Source of the DNA: Leadbettera azotonutricia ZAS-9 | GTDB taxonomy: Bacteria; Spirochaetota; Spirochaetia; Treponematales; Breznakiellaceae | Length of the DNA stretch: 64,000 nucleotides | Assembly (NCBI RefSeq): GCF_000214355.1 | Contig: NC_015577.1 | Location: 372,001 to 436,000 of the forward strand | Reading direction: 5' to 3' | Shown here: one piece after another, positions 46,020 through 53,964 of the stretch | Position numbering within the stretch: position 1 is the first letter of the stretch | How the letters are laid out: each line of letters starts with the position of its first letter | The notes under the pieces: generated by a model | The model's input: only the letters and a program-made list of their open reading frames with translations | Databases searched by the model: none | Told to the model about the DNA's origin: nothing | Translations under genes and position numbers: made by a program

Positions 46020-47696
46020 TTATTCATACTTAAAATAAAAATACTCTCCATAGGAGACAGAGTTATCCTGCCTTGGAGCTCTGTTCATATAGTGCCCCAT
46101 TGGGGAACCCCATCCTGCCCAATATGCGAGGGCTGATCCGGGTAAATAGTCGGGTTCGCCGTCAATACTGGGGACAATTAAATAACTTGTAGTACCGGCG
46201 GCATTTTCTGCTTTAAGATTAAGACGAACAACATACAAGGGAAATTCTCCGTGGTAGTATTCATTGCCTTTCATTCTGTCTTTATAGGCGGCTAATATAC
46301 GGTCCCGGCGTTCCTGCTCCGCTGGGGTATTGTCAGGAGAAGATGCGCCTTGGGCATATAAAGAATAAGAATAAACTTTCGCATCGTCGCCATAATTTTG
46401 GGGGGACGCCGGATTTTTATAAAACACCCGGATTCCGTTGACAGGCCACTGAGTGTAAGTTGTCTGAAATATAAAATAAATAGTCTTTGAACTATAATGG
46501 CTTCCCGGCACATCCTCAGGCGAAGGCGGTACTACCACTGGGACCGATGGAGTAACAGCAGCATAGCGCGGGAAAAATTTTGCCGGATTTATTACCCCTT
46601 CGGTATCTTCATGAAAGATGCTCATTGCTGTTTGATAATTCAAATTGGGAAATATATCATTAGCGCTGGTGACAGTAGTGTGGGGGGCGCTGTTATATGC
46701 AGGCGGCGGATAAGAAGAATTTGAAGTATAGTTCGCTTTCATCCGGTAGCGAATACGTTTGTCCGTACCAAGGGAAAGTCCCGAACGGTCTTTGATGTTT
46801 CCGTCAAGGATAATATCAATAAAAATATCATTCCCATCCCAATAGTCACCGCTAAGACTTCCGACAAAAAAAGGGGTTCCTGTGTTTCGCAGCCGTGTCC
46901 ACAAAGTGAGTACTGTCCCATCGGCGCTTAATACCGGCGGACAAAAGAAATTTTCAAGATAATAACCGGGAATGCCAATGCCCGGGTTGGTGCCGGTAAT
47001 GCGGATATTGTTGAATCTGACGCTAAACTGCCCGTTGTTACCCGAGGGGTTAAAGGGGCCGGGGCGCCCAACGTCGATATTGGGATCGTTATACATGGGG
47101 TATGCTGTCCATGTGTCCTTATAGGTTCCGCTGTAATAAGCGTACTGGCTTGCCCTGATAGTATTTTCGTCAATAGGTTTTGAGAACCGTATTTGTACAT
47201 AATGGTTTTGATTTACAAGGCCCTTTGCATCGGGCGGAGGAAAAATAGTAAAATCATTAACGTTATTCGCCCCTTCCCCCAGGGGCACTATTTTTACTGT
47301 CCGACTGCCGGGATTGATATGCACTGTTACCGTAGTTTCAAACTGCCCGGGCGCAGAAAATTCCACTTCCTTTTGCCCAAGCTCTACCCCGTCAAGAAAA
47401 GCTTGCCAGCGAATAAAGCCGTAAGCGGGAAAGGGGGTAAATTTGAGGCTAAAGGGAATATCCAGTTTGCGTCCGGTCAAGGTTCCACCCGGTGTTGCTA
47501 CGCCCGCAAGAACATCCTCCACCATCACATTAATCTCAGGCGCATTGGCTTCCCACACCGCCTGATCAATCTTTCCCGCCACATCATCGTCAAGCCTGGA
47601 ATTAATAAGATCGCAGCCGGTTAAAAGCATACCGCAAAAGAACAGCGCCGCTGCCAGGCAAACAAGCCTCAAAACCGTAATTTTACCGCTTTTCAT
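46020..47696 (-). CDS. large lipoprotein with Ig-like domain, first gene of the envelope-signalling operon
   Basis: A 558-aa lipoprotein with lipobox LLTGC (Cys about 28). A beta-rich region includes PDAKGLVNQNHYVQIRFSKP, which resembles bacterial SbsA-like Ig domains, and the C-terminal half is Tyr/Pro-rich. No enzymatic motif is visible. It begins the minus-strand operon containing the paralogous envelope proteins, FecR protein and cyclase. Two similar 17-bp sites lie 57-116 bp upstream of its start. Confidence 0.82.
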   Translation of the reverse strand: MKSGKITVLRLVCLAAALFFCGMLLTGCDLINSRLDDDVAGKIDQAVWEANAPEINVMVEDVLAGVATPGGTLTGRKLDIPFSLKFTPFPAYGFIRWQAFLDGVELGQKEVEFSAPGQFETTVTVHINPGSRTVKIVPLGEGANNVNDFTIFPPPDAKGLVNQNHYVQIRFSKPIDENTIRASQYAYYSGTYKDTWTAYPMYNDPNIDVGRPGPFNPSGNNGQFSVRFNNIRITGTNPGIGIPGYYLENFFCPPVLSADGTVLTLWTRLRNTGTPFFVGSLSGDYWDGNDIFIDIILDGNIKDRSGLSLGTDKRIRYRMKANYTSNSSYPPPAYNSAPHTTVTSANDIFPNLNYQTAMSIFHEDTEGVINPAKFFPRYAAVTPSVPVVVPPSPEDVPGSHYSSKTIYFIFQTTYTQWPVNGIRVFYKNPASPQNYGDDAKVYSYSLYAQGASSPDNTPAEQERRDRILAAYKDRMKGNEYYHGEFPLYVVRLNLKAENAAGTTSYLIVPSIDGEPDYLPGSALAYWAGWGSPMGHYMNRAPRQDNSVSYGEYFYFKYE

Positions 47697-47752
47697 TGCT
47701 TTTCCTTATAAGCCGATGTAATTAAATTCTAGCCCGTTTCAGAGAAAACAAC

Positions 47753-47817
47753 ATCACCCCAAGTATGATCTTTAGGAAAAAGAGGGAATTTCCGTATCAC
47801 CCCAAGGGTGATATGGA
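47753..47817. promoter_or_regulatory. paired operator-like repeats upstream of the lipoprotein operon
   Basis: ATCACCCCAAGTATGAT (47753-47769) and ATCACCCCAAGGGTGAT (47796-47812) are direct repeats 43 bp apart, about four helical turns. The second is the centre of a 12-bp inverted repeat (47791-47802 with 47806-47817, one mismatch). They suit a dimeric regulator of the operon starting at 47696. The rest of 47697-48022 is AT-rich with no gene visible. Confidence 0.5.
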
Positions 47818-48022
47818 GTTTTAAGTCTCCAAAAACTCATTTTTTGAAAACAAAAAGCTTATTATGTATGAAATAGTATACACTTATTGCGTTTTTTAGC
47901 ATATATTATAAAAGAAGTCATATTTTTCTGAAAAAAAGTAAGAAGTATGATTTTTTCTTATATCAGGTGTTACCTGTTGTTATAATTATATACAGGATAA
48001 AGAATTAGTCAACTACCCGCGT

Positions 48023-48079
48023 TGCCTCATAAATAATCTAACCCAAAACAGGGAATGCCTCATAATAAAATTCTAACCC
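48023..48079 (+). repeat. left IS end: two tandem terminal repeats
   Basis: TGCCTCATAAATAATCTAAC (48023 onward) and TGCCTCATAATAAAATTCTA (48056 onward) are near-identical units 33 bp apart, probably duplicated transposase-binding sites. Confidence 0.75.
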
Positions 48080-48124
48080 AAATTATGTAGCCTATATCCG
48101 GTAACAAGGGTACCGGAGGGCTCA

Positions 48125-49360
48125 ATGGGGTTAACGATGAAAGAGAAACAGGCGCTTGCCAGAGAAATCAGCAAGCGGTATCGCAAAGCCGGGAAAAAGG
48201 GCAAGACCGCTATCCTGGACGAGTTTGTCCAGAACACAGGGTACAACCGGAAATACGCCCTGCACCTTTTGGCGAATTGGGGGAGAACGGAACTGGTCAG
48301 ACTGGCCGGAAGGGTTGTTAAGCTCAAGGCCGATGCGTTTAAAAAACGAAAAGCAGGGGGAGGGCGGAAGCCGGTCTACCAGGCGGCAACGATAAAAGCC
48401 CTCAAACTGATTTGGGAGTTCTTTGATTACATGTGCGGGAAAAGGCTTTCCCCCTTCCTCCGGGAACAGATGCCTTTCCTCAATCCCTGCAAGGAGTTTG
48501 GCATCACCAAGGAGGTAAAGGCGCAGCTGCTTGCCATAAGCCCCGCCACCATCGACCGGAAGCTCAAGCCTGAACGGAAGAAGCTGGAATTAAAAGGACG
48601 GAGCGCCACACGGCCCGGCGGCCTCCTCAAGCACCAGATCCCCATCCGTGTCTTTTATGCCTGGGATGAGAGGAAACCGGGCTTTTTTGAGCTGGATACG
48701 GTGGTTCATGACGGCGGAAACGCCTCAGGCGAGTTCTGCTGTACCCTCAATGCCACCGATGTCTATTCAGGCTGGGTGGAGCTCCGCGCCCTCCTCAACA
48801 AGGCCCATCGCTGGGTTAAAGAGGAGGTGTCTCTCTTCCCCTCCCAGTTTCCCTTCCCCCTTTTGGGCATCGACAGCGATAACGGCGGGGAGTTCATTAA
48901 TTACCAGCTCAAGGCATGGTGTGACGAACACCGCGTCCAGTTCACCCGCAGCCGTTCCTACCACAAGAACGACAACTGCTTCGTGGAGCAGAAAAACGAC
49001 ATGACCGTCCGCAGGACCGTGGGGTACTATCGCTATGACACCCTCCAGGCCAGAGACGCCCTGGCCGAGGTCTACCGCCATCTCTGTCCCCTGCTCAACT
49101 ATTTTTACCCTTCAGAAAAAATAATCGCCAAGGAGCGGATAGGGGCCAGGGTCAAGAAGGTGTACGACAAACCCAAGTCGCCCTACAGGCGCCTCTTGGA
49201 ATCCCCTGACCTTCCTGATATTTTTAAGAACGAGCTTCGACGCAGGGCTGCCCGTCTCAATCCGGTCAAGCAGAAACGCCTGGTCAACCATGCACTGATG
49301 GCTCTCTTCGAGCTTCAGAGCCAGAAGTCCCTTGCTGCTTCGGCTCTTGAAGATATTTAG
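48125..49360 (+). CDS. DDE transposase (integrase catalytic core)
   Basis: A 411-aa transposase with a basic helical N-terminus (LLANWGRTELVRLAGRVVKL) and an rve-type DDE core: Asp191 in FELDTVVHDGG, Asp250 in LGIDSDNGGEF, and Glu288 in NCFVEQKNDM. The C-terminus is helical and basic. I would place it near the IS481/ISNCY-like integrase-core transposases, but the family was not checked by search. Length and frame look intact, so it could be active. A Met at codon 5 (48137) is an alternative start. Confidence 0.88.
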   Translation: MGLTMKEKQALAREISKRYRKAGKKGKTAILDEFVQNTGYNRKYALHLLANWGRTELVRLAGRVVKLKADAFKKRKAGGGRKPVYQAATIKALKLIWEFFDYMCGKRLSPFLREQMPFLNPCKEFGITKEVKAQLLAISPATIDRKLKPERKKLELKGRSATRPGGLLKHQIPIRVFYAWDERKPGFFELDTVVHDGGNASGEFCCTLNATDVYSGWVELRALLNKAHRWVKEEVSLFPSQFPFPLLGIDSDNGGEFINYQLKAWCDEHRVQFTRSRSYHKNDNCFVEQKNDMTVRRTVGYYRYDTLQARDALAEVYRHLCPLLNYFYPSEKIIAKERIGARVKKVYDKPKSPYRRLLESPDLPDIFKNELRRRAARLNPVKQKRLVNHALMALFELQSQKSLAASALEDI

Positions 49361-49364
49361 CTAC

Positions 49365-49421
49365 GGTTAGATTTTTATTGTGAGGCAGCCGTTCTTTTCG
49401 GTTAGATTTTATTTTGAGGCA
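49365..49421 (-). repeat. right IS end: two tandem terminal repeats
   Basis: Two copies starting GGTTAGATTTT and ending TGAGGCA (49365-49387 and 49400-49421) are the inverse of the left-end units. Confidence 0.75.
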
Positions 49422-50523
49422 TTACGCTACCACCTGTTATGTGTCAATACCTACTTATACCTCAAAATATGGGATTCTGCTGTCAGATGTGCTGTCAATT
49501 CTTTTCACCCGCCTAAAACCAGCCCAAACCGCCCCGAATAAGGCCCCCGGAAAGCAGAAAGGACAAAAGCCTACCGGCTTTTCCCAACTCATTAACGCCG
49601 CCCTTTTTTACGCCGCATTGTCCCAGGGTAAAACCTTCGCCCCAAATCGGCGTAAAAAACCCCGGCCCCCACCCCCGCCAACCGGGGCCGTTATCCCCAT
49701 ACCGCCACCACCGTTCCGTAACCCGGCGGCATTGCCGCCGGAATAATCCGTAGGACAAAGCGCCATAGGCCGTTCCGTCCGCTCCGTAAACTCCGCTCCC
49801 TCCACGGCCCAAGGCGCTTACCCGATTTACCAAGGGGGATAAAGGCGGGGGCAACATCACCCAAATTAAAAGCCCCATTTTCACCAACAGTAAAGATGCC
49901 GTCCCAAGCAGCCCCCGCCTTCCCCCTTGAACCCCCATACCACCCTCACTGTCTAAAGCCCCGCCAACACCCGCCGCCTGCCTAACGGCAAGCAGCGCAT
50001 TAGTCGCAAGTGTAAAAATTCCTAAGATCGCAAGCGGAAGCCATCAACCCCGCTATGAAGCATTTACCCGCTATACTCCAAAGCCGGGGCATACAAACAG
50101 CGGCCCTCCATTGCCCCATACCGTATAGCCCTCATGGGGACTAAACCGCATGGGGCAATTCCGGGCCGCCTAAAGCCGTATCCTGGCCAATGGACCCTCC
50201 GGCGCTGCGCTTCTCCGGGACCACCGGCCCCCCGGCTTTTCCGCCTGGTCCTCCGCATACCGGGACCGTTATTCCCATATCGCCGCCCATCGGCCTTTAT
50301 CCGCACAAGCATTTTTCTAAAGCACTCCGGGGGCGTCCTGCCCCCTCCGTGCCGCATGGGGGCTAATCCTCACGCCCCCATGCTTAACTTTATTTCCACA
50401 GGCAATTATCCCAGCGCCCTATCGGGCGCCCGATGCTTCGACAGTAAAAAAATTATTCCCTGCTCCGGCTGTAATAAAACCACACTCCGTAATTCGGCTG
50501 TATATAAACCGTGGGGGGATCAT

Positions 50524-50902
50524 CGTACTACGCCCACCCAGGGCCGCTTCTTCCATCGAGCTAAGAGTAGTTCGGTGGTGGTTTATGGACGACCTGTATT
50601 GTCCCTCCCCCTCGCCGCCGGGCTTCCCCCTCTCTGGCGGGCTGCGCCCGCGAAATATGTTGGGTTTATTCCCGCCGCTCCCTTCGGTCGCTCTGGTCGT
50701 AAACCCTTCATCAACGGCTCAAAGGGGGAGGGACAGCCCCCGGCCCGTGGCCGGGGCCGAGAGGTATAAAAAAATACAAACATCCATGTTTGCATTTTTT
50801 TATTTCCAGGCGGCGTCCTGCCGCCCGTCCATAAACCACCACAGCGGGGCGTACTATGCCCACCCGGATTTTCGGTTTCCCAACAAGCCCTATCGTAGTT
50901 CG
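50524..50902. repeat. repeated module and long-range inverted repeat
   Basis: CGTACTACGCCCACCC (50524-50539) recurs as CGTACTATGCCCACCC (50850-50865), each followed after 27-29 bp by GTAGTTCG (50567-50574 and 50895-50902). Between the modules the perfect 17-bp inverted repeat 50575-50591 / 50826-50842 brackets four hairpins. Confidence 0.7.
50766..50803. terminator. bidirectional terminator-like hairpin
   Basis: An 18-bp stem with one mismatch and a CC loop: A7 and TACAAACAT on one side, ATGTTTGCA and T7 on the other. It would work as a rho-independent terminator on either strand, or as an A-U-rich arm of the structured RNA. Confidence 0.55.
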
Positions 50903-51260
50903 CCCCACGGCTGACGTGAAGTGAAAACCCCTCGGCTGATAAAAACATTCTCCCCACCTTCGCAGACCCTCCCTCGCCGATAGGCGAGTTCTTCACCTTC
51001 ATCGGCAATAACCGCCACCCCTCCGGCCCTGCGGTCCTCCGGGTAGGCGGCCCATGATGCGAACCGATACCATCATCCCCAATTCCCTGACCGCCGCCTT
51101 CTCCCCCGAACCGGGGCCGATGTTGGGTGATGAAGCCTAGTCCCTCCGTAACACCCGCCCACCCTTTCAGGGAGGGCGGGCCGATACCCCAAGTACCGTC
51201 GCCGCCGATGGGTGAACCGCCCCCTGCGGGGGCGGCCCGATGAATGACCGATGACCAAAC

Positions 51261-51605
51261 GAATTCACGAATTCAGCAAGGCCCCTATATAATATATAAG
51301 AAAATTATATTTTCTTTTTTTTAATGACAGAATAGTCATAAAAAAAAGAATAGAGAGTATACGGAATACTCCATAACAAGAGGAAGCCAATAAAAGTAAT
51401 CAGTACCAATGACCGAAACTCCCCGAATCCGGCCCTTATTTCAGTCATTGATGACAACCTGTTCCGACATTATTTCAAACCGGATGAAAATATTCCTGCA
51501 AGCAAGGGGGGAGCGCGCGCCCGCTAAAATTGCCTGTTTTTGCACAAGCAAAATTCAACCTCTGTCCCAATCGAAAAGCAAGACACAAAACCGCAAAACA
51601 CCGTA
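51261..51605. other. AT-rich spacer between hairpin region and prophage
   Basis: No gene is supported here. The stretch 51285-51345 is very AT-rich with TATAAT-like words on the minus strand and could hold the promoter for the hairpin-rich transcript; composition changes abruptly near 51280. A 67-codon + strand ORF (51409-51612) has no ribosome-binding site or recognisable features. Confidence 0.4.
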
Positions 51606-51645
51606 TAAATAAAAAGCTCTGCCGCTAACTCAATAGCAGCAGAGC
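51606..51645 (-). terminator. terminator at the end of the phage operon
   Basis: GCTCTGC and inner GCT pair with AGC and GCAGAGC (51616-51645); on the minus strand the hairpin is followed by TTTTTATTTA. It lies about 100 bp after the primase-helicase stop. Confidence 0.75.
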
Positions 51646-51742
51646 ATACATAGAAAACGCTTAACTAACTCACCCCATGTTTTCACGGCCCAACCAAAGG
51701 GGGCGCACGGGGGGCGGGGAGCAACGGCCCAAAACAAAAAAA

Positions 51743-53137
51743 CTATTCCGTCTTGGCCTTCAGCATAATCCCCGACCAGTACCGGGCCTCTGCGCTCCGG
51801 GTCCGGCTAAAGCCCATTTCCTTTAAGCGCATGGACAAGAGCCGTTCACTCACCGCCCGTTCATTGTTCTGTTCGCACCATTCCTGATACGCCTTAAACA
51901 ATTCCCGTATCCGTATGCTAATCCCCGGCGACTGGATGCAGCACTCTTTCAGGAAGTTCCCGATCACGTCCATTTCACCCTGATAGTCATTGGTAGCGGA
52001 CACGATCACCTCCGGCACTTTAAGCCCCTCCTTACGCCACCGGTATGTCCCTTCAAGCAGCCAGTTTAATATCCCGGAGGCTTCCGCCCGTAATTTCTCC
52101 TCCAGGTGTTTGTCTTGTTTATCCACTTCAATCCGAGTAGTGAAGGGGATCAGTTTAATCCGCCGCCAAATCCCGTAATCAGTACCCCTGATAATAGGCT
52201 TATGGTTTGTCCCCATAAAAATCTTATAGGTCGGCATATAACTAAAATATTCCCCGTACAGGAAACGAGCCGTAATCTTGTCATTCCCCGTAATCTGCTT
52301 TATCAGCGGTTCACTCAGCCGCTTCCCCTGGTCAATTTCCGTAGTCGTTACAAACCGTGCGCCCCGAAGCCGGGCAATGTCATTGGTAATCTGCTCATTG
52401 TTCCGCTTCATAAAGGTATCGGTGGTGGTGGTTATCCCGTAGTCCCCCAGCAAATACATAATCGTATTCAGAAAGGTGCTTTTTCCGTTAGCGCCGGAGC
52501 CGAACAGAATAAACATACTTTGTTCCGACACATCCCCGGTTATACCCAGCCCCGCCACGGTCTGCAAAAACGTGATAATGTCCCCGTTGTAGTTCATTAT
52601 CTCCCGGACAAACTGCTTCCACGCAGGGCAATCCGCCTTCGGGTCGTATTCCACATTGGCAATCTTGGTGATCATGTCCTCCTGCCGATGTTCCCGGAAT
52701 TCCCCGGTCAGAATATCAATAGTTCCGTTCTGCACATTCAAAAGCCAGGGGTTCGTGTCCAGTTCCTCACTGGTGATATTGAGTTCAATAATCCATGAAG
52801 CAGCCTTTATAAAAGCCTCCCGCCGCCGCACATTTTCACTCAACATGGCATATTTCTCAATGTCCATACGCTCCCGGTAATCCGTGGTCTTTAACTGTTC
52901 CTCATAAAGCCCCCGGACCATTTCCAGACCTTTTTCGTGGATCAAAGCCCCATCGTCTATGACCCAGCTTCTACCATCCCACACAATCCATTTTTTCCAG
53001 GCGGCGTTATACCGAATATCCCGGCCATAGATTTCTTTGAGCTTTTCAGCATTGGTTGAGTCGGTAAACTGTATCTTGCCAGCCTTCAAATCCTTAATCC
53101 GCAAATAAATTGATTCATCCCCGACATTCTCATACAT
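51743..53137 (-). CDS. phage/plasmid primase-helicase (D5/P4 family)
   Basis: A 464-aa protein with a D5_N-like N-terminal region and an SF3 helicase core: Walker A FGSGANGKST near 205, Walker B-like RFVTTTEIDQG, and GTNHKPIIRGTDYGIWRRIK (sensor/Arg region), then a C-terminal winged-helix-like tail. It should unwind DNA for phage replication. The ATG at 53137 overlaps the TGA of the preceding gene by one base (TGATG) behind GGGAGG, so translation is coupled. A replication gene at the 3' end of a tail/lysis operon is unusual. Confidence 0.9.
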   Translation of the reverse strand: MYENVGDESIYLRIKDLKAGKIQFTDSTNAEKLKEIYGRDIRYNAAWKKWIVWDGRSWVIDDGALIHEKGLEMVRGLYEEQLKTTDYRERMDIEKYAMLSENVRRREAFIKAASWIIELNITSEELDTNPWLLNVQNGTIDILTGEFREHRQEDMITKIANVEYDPKADCPAWKQFVREIMNYNGDIITFLQTVAGLGITGDVSEQSMFILFGSGANGKSTFLNTIMYLLGDYGITTTTDTFMKRNNEQITNDIARLRGARFVTTTEIDQGKRLSEPLIKQITGNDKITARFLYGEYFSYMPTYKIFMGTNHKPIIRGTDYGIWRRIKLIPFTTRIEVDKQDKHLEEKLRAEASGILNWLLEGTYRWRKEGLKVPEVIVSATNDYQGEMDVIGNFLKECCIQSPGISIRIRELFKAYQEWCEQNNERAVSERLLSMRLKEMGFSRTRSAEARYWSGIMLKAKTE

Positions 53138-53472
53138 CAAGTGCCTCCCTTCATCAGCGCCCGGCCATAAACATGATAGCGGAACGCAAGCAGGTCAAAA
53201 GCCAGTTCCTTTGCATATTCCGGCAATTCCCGCATACATTGTTGGTACAGGGTGTAGCATAAGGTCAAAGACCCCGGCTTGCGTAAATACTCATGGTTCT
53301 TGAAAAACGCAACCGCCCGGTATTCGTCATCCGGCATATCAATTTTTTTCAACCGATACCACATCAAAAGATCATCCGCCCATTCAATTTCATGGGCGGC
53401 GTATTCTTCGAGTGTTTTCCGTTGTTTCCGTACCAGTTCATGGTATCGGGCTTCCGGGTCTTTTGAACGCAT
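53137..53472 (-). CDS. hypothetical phage protein (111 aa)
   Basis: A soluble, charged and aromatic-rich 111-aa protein (IEWADDLLMWYRLKKIDMP; AKELAFDLLAFRYHVYGRA) of unknown family. Its stop shares a base with the primase-helicase start, suggesting a replication accessory role. It begins behind GGGAGAGG. A 190-bp AT-rich gap with no gene separates it from the next upstream ORF and may carry its promoter. Confidence 0.7.
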   Translation of the reverse strand: MRSKDPEARYHELVRKQRKTLEEYAAHEIEWADDLLMWYRLKKIDMPDDEYRAVAFFKNHEYLRKPGSLTLCYTLYQQCMRELPEYAKELAFDLLAFRYHVYGRALMKGGT

Positions 53473-53663
53473 ATACCTCTCCCCTCTATCAAAAAACCAA
53501 AAGAGAAAATTAAAACAGTAACAATAAAACTATCGCAAAGAGCCGCCCTACAGGGGAGGCGACCGTGCCCTCAAATCAATATGTCCCCCAAACGCCCTCT
53601 GTGCGTTTACCGTGGGAACATTACCGAGGAGCCATATAATCAAAAATAAAATATACAGCAAAA

Positions 53664-53954
53664 TTATTTCCCCTCATTCCAAATAAAGACCTTCGCCGCT
53701 TCCCCGGCGGCGGTCCTCCCATCGGTAAAGGTGATGAAGGCCCAGAAGGTCCACCATCCCGCTTTGTCTATCTCCCCCTCAATAACCTCATGAAAAATAA
53801 CCCCCTTCACCATGTCCCCAACCCCCGCCGACAATTCCCCCGTGGAGCCGTCAGGTTTTCGGTACTTGATAACCGCCCCCTCTATCCCCTCCAAATCCGT
53901 AAAAGTCTTGACCGTAATCCGCAGGGCCGATTGCCCTTTATAAATCCGTTGCAT
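53664..53954 (-). CDS. small phage structural-like protein (96 aa)
   Basis: From the Met behind GAGGGGTTGAAT, this protein is beta-rich: SALRITVKTFTDLEGIEGAV, then YRKPDGSTGE and WWTFWAFITFTDGR. It resembles small Ig-like or baseplate-accessory proteins of siphophage tail operons, by pattern only. An upstream in-frame start at 53984 would overlap the preceding gene by 20 bp. Confidence 0.65.
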   Translation of the reverse strand: MQRIYKGQSALRITVKTFTDLEGIEGAVIKYRKPDGSTGELSAGVGDMVKGVIFHEVIEGEIDKAGWWTFWAFITFTDGRTAAGEAAKVFIWNEGK

Positions 53955-53964
53955 ATTCAACCCC

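Larger units (their letters stand above)
48023..49421 (+). mobile_element. insertion sequence with doubled terminal inverted repeats
   Basis: An IS of about 1.4 kb carrying one DDE transposase. Each end holds two tandem copies of a 22-24 bp repeat beginning TGCCTCA and ending CTAACC: left 48023-48044 and 48056-48079, and, in inverse orientation, right 49365-49387 and 49400-49421. No clear target-site duplication was found beyond the outer repeats. It separates the envelope operon from the hairpin-rich region. Confidence 0.82.
49422..51260 (-). ncRNA. candidate large structured noncoding RNA (strand inferred)
   Basis: About 1.8 kb hold no convincing gene: the ORFs present are low-complexity and overlap in several frames. 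It is packed with strong stems, for example 51217-51235 (8 bp), 51154-51180, 50973-50988, 51104-51116, 50414-50429, 50354-50383 (10-bp stem), 50738-50756 and 50101-50168 (6 bp plus 10 bp). Stems 50329-50345 and 50809-50825 share an identical 5-nt loop. A perfect 17-bp inverted repeat (50575-50591 with 50826-50842) closes a multi-hairpin domain. The minus strand is favoured because an AT-rich, promoter-like stretch lies just upstream at 51280-51330 and nearby phage genes run that way. It is comparable in style to GOLLD/ROOL-type RNAs, but no homology was tested. Confidence 0.45.

Noticed and set aside
48001-49500. group II intron around the DDE gene
   Set aside because: No reverse transcriptase or domain V; the DDE triad and terminal repeats identify an IS.
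49513-49938. 141-codon minus-strand Gly-rich ORF, considered as a phage fibre or a diversity-generating-retroelement target
   Set aside because: No C-type lectin motif, no template repeat and no reverse transcriptase gene in the window; low-complexity composition explains it.
50134-50769. 211-codon + strand ORF in the hairpin-rich region
   Set aside because: Pro/Arg/Gly-rich product without domains, no ribosome-binding site, and overlapped by equally long ORFs on the other strand; explained by high GC.
49422-51742. CRISPR array
   Set aside because: The repeats are few, unevenly spaced and palindromic; no cas genes.
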